This document shows positions 58,035 to 64,000 of a stretch of 64,000 nucleotides of DNA, one piece after another. The notes under the pieces are model-generated. The model was not told the DNA's origin. It was given only the letters and a program-made list of their open reading frames with translations, and did not search any database. The stretch lies in the NCBI RefSeq assembly GCF_008831075.1, contig NZ_WBJX01000008.1:1-64000 (forward strand). Reading direction: 5' to 3'. The stretch comes from Pseudoclavibacter terrae. GTDB taxonomy: Bacteria > Actinomycetota > Actinomycetes > Actinomycetales > Microbacteriaceae. The translations under genes and the position numbers were made by a program. Numbering within the stretch: position 1 is the stretch's first letter; each line of letters starts with the position of its first letter.

Positions 58035-61000
58035 ATGTCCCCTATCGGTAGTGACCACGCGCGCGGCCCGAGAAGCCGCGCGGGTCTCGGTGTCGTCTTG
58101 TGTCTAGCACTCTCAGCCGCGGGGGTGGGAGGCTTGACGCTCCTGAGCCCCGTCGTCCCCTCCCAGAGCGTGCACGCTGCCGAGTTCGCTTCCTTCGCCG
58201 ATCCAGGAGTTGAGCAGCGGCCGGTCATCCGCTACTGGCTGCCGAGCGCAGCCGTCGACCATGATGAGCTTCGCGCGCAGGTCGCTGGTTTCGCCGAGTC
58301 GGGTTTCGGTGTCGTGCAGGTCGTCGGAATGTGGGATGCAAAGGGCGTGACCGCTGAGTACGCCTGGGGCTCTGACAAGTGGTGGGAGGCGATGAAAGTC
58401 ATCCTGGACGAGGCCGGTGCGCGAGGCCTTCAGGTCGACCTCGCCAACGGCAAGCGCTGGCCGATTTCCGTGCCGACGATCGCATCCGCGGACGACCCAG
58501 CGGCCGCTCGGGAGCTGACGTACGGAACCACCCTCCTCGAACCAGGCGCCACCTTCGCGGGGGCCTTGCCGGAGCGCCGCGAGGTGCAGACGGAAGGCAC
58601 CCCAAAGCTCGAGTCAGTCTTCGCGTACCCCGTCGTCGATGAAAAGCTCGTCGTCGGTCAGGCAGTGGAGCTCACCAGCGTGGTCAACACCGACGGGACC
58701 TTGGAGTTCACCCCACCGGATCAGACACACGCCTGGCAGATCACCGCGTTCTGGGCACAGCCCACGGCACAGAAGACCGACGAGTTCTATGTCGTCGACC
58801 ACCTGGGTGCCGAAGGTGGCCAAGCCAATGCCGACTACTGGGAACAGATTGTGCTGCCGAAACTCGGGGACTCGGCGCAGCACATCCGTGCGCTCTTCTC
58901 AGATTCGATGGAGCATCACGCCGTGCTTGAGTGGACCGCAGACCTCCCGGCAGTCTTCGAGCAATTGCACGGCTACAAGATCGACCCGTACCTGCCGTTC
59001 CTCGAGACGCGCGAGTCGTTCTTGCACACGGACGCTCCGGGATTCGACGCCGACGATTCGGAGTTGCAGGCGAGAGTCCTCGATGACTACTACTCGACGC
59101 TCACTCACCTCTATATGACGAACCACCTCGGTGCGTTGGAGAGTATGGCTCAGCGCAATGGTTTCGAGCAGGTCTACCAGGTTGCCTACAACAAGCCCTA
59201 CGAGATGGAGGTCTCTGCGAGCGCCGTCTCAATTCCGGAGAACGAATCCCGGGCCAACAACGCACTGGACGGTTACCGGACGATGTCTGCGGCTGTGCAC
59301 CTCGACGGGAAGCAGTACTACTCGGCTGAACTTGAGTCGACTGCGAACAACTACCGGCAGTCGATGGAAGACCTCATGTGGTGGACCAAGCGTGCCTGGT
59401 CGGTCGGCGTGAACCTGACGAGCTACCACGGCGCGTCCTACACGGGTGGCTTCAGCGGCCCTGGAAGCATGGACGGTGTCTTGGAGCAGTACGGGGATCT
59501 GCACTGGGCGGGGATGACGTTCCCGGGGCCAAAGGTCGCATGGCCGGGGTACACGGCGTTTGGTCCGACTGGCCAGACTTCGATCTCCAACGACTGGGAT
59601 CGTGTCACCGACCCGGCAGCTCTTCGCCTCAACATGGATTACGTGGCTCGCAACAACTGGGTGCTGCAGAAGCCTGCCAAGGTCGATCTGGCGGTTTACC
59701 GACACGACGTTGACAAGGGGCCAGCAGACGCGGGCGACGGGCACCATATCTATCCTGATGGCGGTGCGCTGAGCAGCGCCGGCTTCTCGTACGAGTTCGT
59801 CTCGCCAGCGCTGCTCGAAGCTACAGCGCCAAGCGTCGGCTCAGAACGGATCGCTCCCGAGGGACCCGCGTATAAGGCGGTCGTCGTCAACAACGAAGCC
59901 GCGATGTCCCTGGACGCTATCGAGCAACTCGCGACCTACGCCGAACAAGGCGTGCGTCTTGTCTTCGTCGGCGACGTTCCTTCTCGCCTCGTCGGCGAAG
60001 GCGAGCGGATCTCCGGCGCGACGGATGATCAGGTCGCGGCGGCGGCGAGCAAGTTGCTCGGCCTGGGAAATGTGACGCGTGTCTCGACACTCGGTGAAGT
60101 GCCCACGGCACTCGCGGCTCTGGGCGTCGCACCAGACGCGCAGAACCACGATGCGAACGGCATCCTGACGCAGCACCGCCAGGATGATTCGGGCGACTAC
60201 TACTACCTCTACAACTACAACCAGATCGCTGGCCCGGGGACGCTCTATCCGAACATCGACAAGTCAAACTTCGTCGCGAAGTCTGCAGCCTTCACGCTTC
60301 GAGGCGAGGGTGCTCCGTACGCGCTAGACCCCTGGACAGGGGAAGCAACTCCCATCTTGGAGTACACGCGTGATGGGTCGGATGTGAATGTCTCGCTCGA
60401 CTTTGCCGGTGACGAGGCACGCATTGTTGCTCTTCTCACTCCGGAGCAGGCGAGCCAGCAGGGCGCAGTTGTCCCGTCGGTGCACGTCGTTGGCTCGCAG
60501 GGTGCTGGCAATTACCGCGCCGACGATGGCGGATTGGTGGTTCGTGCCTTCGAGAACGGAACGCAGCTCACCCAGCTCAGTGACGGTTCGGAAGCCACGA
60601 CCGAGGTTTCGGGGATCCAGCCTGCCGCATCGATTACGGATTGGACGCTGACGGTCAACTCTGTAACCGAGGGCGCAACGACGCTGTTCGCTGATTCGGA
60701 GTGGAGCGATCTCGGACCATTCGAGGTCGGGGAGACCATGAAGCCATGGCACGAACTTGATCCCGCTCTCGCCGGAGTCGCTGGAGTAGGAACATACACA
60801 GGAACGTTCTCGCTCAGCGGCGATGGCGCCTCGGGTCACAGCGCGGAGGTCATCCTTGGCGAGGTATCTGACTCAGTGCGAGTCAAGGTCAACGGGGTGG
60901 AACTGCCTCCTCTGGACCAGCACAACCCTGTGGTGGATGTTGGCGAGCTTGCAGTCGACGGGGTGAACACGATCGAAGTCATCGTGGGGACGCCGCTCTG

Positions 61001-61571
61001 GAACGCAGTCACGGGCGAGAGCGACCCGAACGGTCTTCTCGGTACTGGTGGTGTGATCCAGGTGCGCCCGTACGTTGAATCTGTGGTCGTCGAGCCGGTG
61101 CTTCCCAGCATCGATGCCGGCGTGCCGATGATCGATGGCGAACTTCTCGTGGGCAGTGAGCTTGCAGCCACACCCGGAGACTGGTCGCCAGCGGATCTCG
61201 ATTTCAACTACCAGTGGTTGAGCGACGATCACCCGATCGCCGGGGCCACAGAAGCGACTTATAGGCTCACCGATTCGGAACTTGGTACGCGAGTTCGGGT
61301 GCAGGTGACGGGAGTTAAGGACGGATTCCAGTCGGCGACGGCAGTGTCGGAAGCCACGCAGCCGGTGGCGTCGGCGACGAGCAGTCCGCAACCGACCCCG
61401 AATCCCACCACGGGAACAGCCGGCAACGAGTCGGGCGGTGCAGGAAACGGTTCGGGTCTCGCCGTCACCGGAGCCGACATTGGCTGGATAATCTCAGTAA
61501 TCATGGCCGCGATCGCGGCCGGAGCTGGCGCATTCCTTTGGAGCCGTCGAGGTCGCCGATCAGCGGAGTGA
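58035..61571 (+). CDS. Surface-anchored GH106-like glycosidase (3) with Ig-like domain
   Basis: An 1178-aa exported enzyme with AAAGGAG 4-5 nt before the ATG. Signal peptide RAGLGVVLCLALSAAGVGGL ends near residue 48 (HAAEF). The GH106 start is FASFADPGVEQRPVIRYWLP, then AQVAGFAESGFGVVQVVGMW. Later landmarks are YQVAYNKPYE, VSIPENES and YYSAELESTANNY, with a candidate catalytic Glu in each. The C-terminal beta domains are followed by an Ig-like repeat (FNYQWLSDDHPIAGATEATY), a Pro/Thr linker and the sorting motif LAVTG with a membrane helix and RRGRRS. It is likely to cut rhamnosides at the cell surface. It sits between ppgK and a TetR gene. Confidence 0.87.
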   Translation: MSPIGSDHARGPRSRAGLGVVLCLALSAAGVGGLTLLSPVVPSQSVHAAEFASFADPGVEQRPVIRYWLPSAAVDHDELRAQVAGFAESGFGVVQVVGMWDAKGVTAEYAWGSDKWWEAMKVILDEAGARGLQVDLANGKRWPISVPTIASADDPAAARELTYGTTLLEPGATFAGALPERREVQTEGTPKLESVFAYPVVDEKLVVGQAVELTSVVNTDGTLEFTPPDQTHAWQITAFWAQPTAQKTDEFYVVDHLGAEGGQANADYWEQIVLPKLGDSAQHIRALFSDSMEHHAVLEWTADLPAVFEQLHGYKIDPYLPFLETRESFLHTDAPGFDADDSELQARVLDDYYSTLTHLYMTNHLGALESMAQRNGFEQVYQVAYNKPYEMEVSASAVSIPENESRANNALDGYRTMSAAVHLDGKQYYSAELESTANNYRQSMEDLMWWTKRAWSVGVNLTSYHGASYTGGFSGPGSMDGVLEQYGDLHWAGMTFPGPKVAWPGYTAFGPTGQTSISNDWDRVTDPAALRLNMDYVARNNWVLQKPAKVDLAVYRHDVDKGPADAGDGHHIYPDGGALSSAGFSYEFVSPALLEATAPSVGSERIAPEGPAYKAVVVNNEAAMSLDAIEQLATYAEQGVRLVFVGDVPSRLVGEGERISGATDDQVAAAASKLLGLGNVTRVSTLGEVPTALAALGVAPDAQNHDANGILTQHRQDDSGDYYYLYNYNQIAGPGTLYPNIDKSNFVAKSAAFTLRGEGAPYALDPWTGEATPILEYTRDGSDVNVSLDFAGDEARIVALLTPEQASQQGAVVPSVHVVGSQGAGNYRADDGGLVVRAFENGTQLTQLSDGSEATTEVSGIQPAASITDWTLTVNSVTEGATTLFADSEWSDLGPFEVGETMKPWHELDPALAGVAGVGTYTGTFSLSGDGASGHSAEVILGEVSDSVRVKVNGVELPPLDQHNPVVDVGELAVDGVNTIEVIVGTPLWNAVTGESDPNGLLGTGGVIQVRPYVESVVVEPVLPSIDAGVPMIDGELLVGSELAATPGDWSPADLDFNYQWLSDDHPIAGATEATYRLTDSELGTRVRVQVTGVKDGFQSATAVSEATQPVASATSSPQPTPNPTTGTAGNESGGAGNGSGLAVTGADIGWIISVIMAAIAAGAGAFLWSRRGRRSAE

Positions 61572-61590
61572 GTCGGGGAAGGTAGGCACT

Positions 61591-61629
61591 CGGTGGGGCG
61601 GGAGGCGTGGTCGGCCTTCCGCCCCACCG
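61591..61629. terminator. Bidirectional terminator between GH106 (3) and tetR
   Basis: CGGTGGGGCGG (61591-61601) pairs with CCGCCCCACCG (61619-61629), with inner AGGC/GCCT arms. It lies between convergent genes. Confidence 0.85.
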
Positions 61630-61660
61630 GTGATTCCAAGGCGAGTTGCGTTGACGCCGA

Positions 61661-62221
61661 TCAGGAAAGACGTGAAAGCGCAATGAGGCGGGTCGCCAGC
61701 TCTGAGGTTGGGGTGCGAGGAGAACTTGACAGCCAATGCATGCAGGCACCGAGCATCCCGCCGGCTGCGTAAGAAGCGCGTAAGGCCCTCTCCTCCGTGG
61801 GAAGCGAGGGGGCTAACAACTCGAGTTCGTGTTCGATGGCGCGCGCGAATCGAGACCGAATCTCGTGGAGTGTGCGGATGCTCCCTGCCTCGCTTAGAGC
61901 CCACCGGTACAACTCCTGGTTCTCCTCGATGTAATCCAGGTAGGTCGTGAGCAGTTGCGTAGATTCGTTCTCTTGCTCGCCTGACCCGTCGGCGATGGCC
62001 TCCCAGGCGGCGGCAGCTCGTTCAGCGTGATCACCCATGGCATCTGCGACCAGTGCATCTAGAGAAGCGAAATGTCGGTAGAACGTCATGCGGTCTACAC
62101 CGCTTGTCTTGCAGACTGAAGTGACGGACAGATCTGTTGGGTCACGACGTGCGATTTCGAGCGCAGCCGAACGCATTTCTAGCCGTGATCGCAAATACCG
62201 CGGGTCGTTGTTCGCCACCAT
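61661..62221 (-). CDS. TetR-family regulator
   Basis: A 186-aa TetR regulator starting MVANNDPRYLRSRLEMRSAA. The HTH is LSVTSVCKTSGVDRMTFYRH. The C-terminal ligand domain is helical with no recognised family. The ATG at 62221 has GAGGAAA upstream; a frame to 62278 would begin within a terminator hairpin. It is downstream of the MFS gene on the same strand, separated by that hairpin. Targets could be the flanking transporter or GH106 gene. Confidence 0.9.
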   Translation of the reverse strand: MVANNDPRYLRSRLEMRSAALEIARRDPTDLSVTSVCKTSGVDRMTFYRHFASLDALVADAMGDHAERAAAAWEAIADGSGEQENESTQLLTTYLDYIEENQELYRWALSEAGSIRTLHEIRSRFARAIEHELELLAPSLPTEERALRASYAAGGMLGACMHWLSSSPRTPTSELATRLIALSRLS

Positions 62222-62241
62222 TTTCCTCTGCAATACGACGT

Positions 62242-62278
62242 GTGAGTGCCACCCGCATCCTACTCGGGTGGCACTCAC
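62242..62278 (-). terminator. Terminator of the MFS gene
   Basis: A perfect 14-bp stem, GTGAGTGCCACCCG (62242-62255) with CGGGTGGCACTCAC (62265-62278), and a 9-nt loop. It lies 27 bp after the MFS stop and 20 bp before the TetR start. Confidence 0.88.
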
Positions 62279-62305
62279 GGTAAATCAGTTACTGACCGAC
62301 GAACC

Positions 62306-63715
62306 TCACTGACGCGGCGGGGTAGCTCCTGGGAGGTTCGCTGAAGCCAGGTCGGCGACGGGGATGCTTCCTGTCGCCGTTGAGGCCGAGAGCTCCATGT
62401 CTGTCGTCTCGGGGGCCCATGCAATGGATACGATCAACCCAACTACGAGGATGCCTGCGCTGATGAGCATGACCGGTCCCGTGCCCCATGCGTCGAGCCC
62501 AAGCGGGAGCAAGAATGTTCCACCCGCCGCGCCGATGCGACTCATCGCGGCGGAGAATCCGATACCAGTCGCACGGATAGCGGTAGGGAAAATTTCGCTC
62601 GGGTACAGCATCTGGAGCACGTTCGATGCTGAGCTGAAGAGTGCGAATGTGATGAAACAGGCCACGAGGATGCCGGCGGGCGCTCCCGTCCACAGGCCGA
62701 GGAGCAGCATGGCACCTGCTTGGAAGAAGTAGGGAACGATGAGGAGCTGTCGACGGCCGACCTTGTTGATGATGCCGGCGCCGATGAAGCTCCCAACGAG
62801 CAAGACCATGTAGAAGGCGATCTCCGCCCACTGACCCTCGATTCCCAGACCGAGGCCGTCGAGCACCGGGGTCAAGAAGGTGAAGATCGCGAAGAATGGG
62901 GCGACCTGGGTGGCCCAGAAGATACTGGTGAACAGTGTTCGACGGATGAACGGCTTCGAGAAGAGGGTCGAGTATCCAACCTGGGCGGACTCTTCCTGGA
63001 AGAGGTCCTGCCGGTTGGCAAGGTTGAGATAGCGGTTGGCGATCGTTATCGCTTCCGCTCGGCGTCCCTGGCGGGCGAGCCACCTTGGCGTTTCTGGCAT
63101 GCCGATTCTGCCGAGGATGACAGCAAGAGCCGGGACGGCGCTACTCGCGAGGACCCAGCGCCAGAGGTCGGGCTCTTCCGGAAAGGCAGCCAAGATGAGG
63201 TACCCGAACGTTGCAGCCAGGGAGAAACCTGCGTACCACCAGGCGATCATGCCGGCGAGGTATGGGCCACGCTTCTTCGAGGATACGAACTCCGCGATCA
63301 TTGAACCCGCGATCGTGTAATCAGCTCCGACTGCCATGCCCATGATGAGCCGCAGAGCAAAAAGTTGCCAGGTATCTGCTGCCCAGAGCTGGAGGATCGA
63401 GCATACGAGGAACGCGGTCAGTGTAAACTGGAACATCTTCTTTCGACCGATTCGGTCGGTGACCCAGCCGAACAGTAGTCCACCGAAGAAAATGCCGAGC
63501 AAAGAAGCGGCTCCAAGAAGTCCTTGACCAACGAGCGAGATATCGAGGCTCGTTGTCGCGGCCGGTAAAACGACGCCTATTACAGCCAAGATCCAGCCGT
63601 CGCAGAACTTCCCGCCAGACGCGGTAATTCCTACCCTTCGCTCGAAGCGTCGAATACGGCGATGGTCCTCAGCTGTGTCATCGAGTTTGATGTCGGGTTC
63701 GAGTGTGGTGGTCAT
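62306..63715 (-). CDS. MFS transporter (sugar-porter-like)
   Basis: A 469-aa transporter with 12 predicted helices. Sugar-porter-like signatures are GWVTDRIGRKKMF (loop 2-3), MGMAVGADYTIAGSMIAEF and PETPRWLARQGRRAEA, with NKVGRRQLL at loop 8-9. The MxxGADYxxxxxxxxE pattern is also seen in aromatic acid or sugar MFS members, so the substrate is uncertain. The C-terminal tail contains Ala/Thr-rich repeats. The ATG at 63715 is 116 bp before the preceding HAD gene's stop. It may import a sugar or phenolic aglycone linked to the glycosidase locus. Confidence 0.9.
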   Translation of the reverse strand: MTTTLEPDIKLDDTAEDHRRIRRFERRVGITASGGKFCDGWILAVIGVVLPAATTSLDISLVGQGLLGAASLLGIFFGGLLFGWVTDRIGRKKMFQFTLTAFLVCSILQLWAADTWQLFALRLIMGMAVGADYTIAGSMIAEFVSSKKRGPYLAGMIAWWYAGFSLAATFGYLILAAFPEEPDLWRWVLASSAVPALAVILGRIGMPETPRWLARQGRRAEAITIANRYLNLANRQDLFQEESAQVGYSTLFSKPFIRRTLFTSIFWATQVAPFFAIFTFLTPVLDGLGLGIEGQWAEIAFYMVLLVGSFIGAGIINKVGRRQLLIVPYFFQAGAMLLLGLWTGAPAGILVACFITFALFSSASNVLQMLYPSEIFPTAIRATGIGFSAAMSRIGAAGGTFLLPLGLDAWGTGPVMLISAGILVVGLIVSIAWAPETTDMELSASTATGSIPVADLASANLPGATPPRQ

Positions 63716-63778
63716 AGCGATCCAATGGTCGAGTTTGAGCGAATCCTCATTGATCCGCGTCTCTGCTGGCGGCTAACC

Positions 63779-63815
63779 GGGGTCTCCGTGTTGGTCATGG
63801 TCTGTAGGAGACCCC
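63779..63815 (-). terminator. Terminator of the HAD gene
   Basis: GGGGTCTCC (63779-63787) and GGAGACCCC (63807-63815) form a perfect 9-bp stem with a 19-nt loop, 17 bp after the HAD stop. Confidence 0.7.
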
Positions 63816-63832
63816 GAGTGGCCGGCGGGGAG

Positions 63833-64000
63833 TCAGCTGTCGTGCTCGTCGAGGTAGTCGGCGAGTTCTGAGAGCGTGTGGAAGTGGAATGTTGGCTCGG
63901 TGATGACGCCGGGGTTCGGGGTACCACCGAACCCGATCTCGCCAACGTTGCGGCGGTCGATCCATGCCGTGGTGAACCCGAGCTTTTTGGCAACTCCGAT
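63833..64000 (-). CDS. HAD-family hydrolase, C-terminal part (cut by window end)
   Basis: The last 55 residues of a haloacid-dehalogenase-type protein: IGVAKKLGFTTAWIDRRNVG, then FHTLSELADYLDEHDS before TGA. The AWIDR motif and the final SELADYL are typical of type II haloacid dehalogenase-like hydrolases, where the preceding core carries the catalytic Asp. The rest lies beyond position 64000. Its substrate cannot be inferred. Confidence 0.85.
   Translation of the reverse strand: MGVAKKLGFTTAWIDRRNVGEIGFGGTPNPGVITEPTFHFHTLSELADYLDEHDS

Overview
The window is high-GC actinobacterial DNA with frequent GTG starts, LAXTG-type sorting signals and a DUF7882-type small protein, a family I associate with Microbacteriaceae. 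It reads as a conjugative plasmid or plasmid-derived integrated element, then a partly decayed zone, then a glycoside-utilisation region. I see no tRNA, rRNA or CRISPR array, and no intact integrase.

About 0.03-25.7 kb is a mobile element. A perfect 94-bp tandem repeat with hairpins precedes mobC and a relaxase, so this is the likely oriT. It is followed by a coiled-coil protein, an Lsr2 nucleoid silencer, small proteins and a RelBE-like toxin-antitoxin pair. A visibly AT-richer insert holds a 1114-aa Mrr-nuclease/NACHT protein, probably antiphage. A tightly overlapping minus-strand operon (18.5 to 9.9 kb) encodes a type IV secretion system: DUF6668, VirB2-like, VirB8-like, VirB6/TrbL-like, SCO6880-like, VirB4, TraG/VirD4 and DUF4913. 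Divergent from it run an HTH regulator, a conjugation lipoprotein, an M23 peptidase, a ParA-like ATPase, a small protein and a prim-pol-like replication initiator. A HEPN/Abi-like protein closes the element.

About 25.8-43 kb mixes live genes with wreckage. There is a serine recombinase with a nonsense codon, the 3' remnant of a LacI gene, a broken IS5-like transposase, remnants of a two-component pair, a second recombinase remnant, and a truncated, frameshifted GNAT copy. Several remnants are paralogues of intact genes elsewhere in the window. Embedded are a TetR gene, two large secreted GH106-type glycosidases, a GNAT gene, a plasmid-type parA/parB pair flanked by repeated centromere-like motifs, and a minus-strand operon (serine hydrolase, SDR, SnoaL-like) behind a 21-bp palindromic operator. 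About 42.5-47.5 kb has a TetR gene divergent from an MMPL exporter, followed by a NarL-type two-component system.

About 47.5-61.6 kb is a rhamnoside/glucoside utilisation locus. A LacI repressor is divergent from an MFS transporter, a GH78 alpha-L-rhamnosidase, a GH3 beta-glucosidase, an NAD-dependent epimerase fused to a zinc-ribbon-like tail, and a polyphosphate glucokinase. Next come a broken GH106 gene and a third intact GH106 gene. All three intact GH106 proteins have signal peptides and LAXTG sorting signals, so the inferred scheme is surface cleavage, MFS uptake, cytoplasmic trimming and phosphorylation of released glucose. The window ends with a TetR gene, a sugar-porter-like MFS gene and the 3' end of a HAD hydrolase gene.
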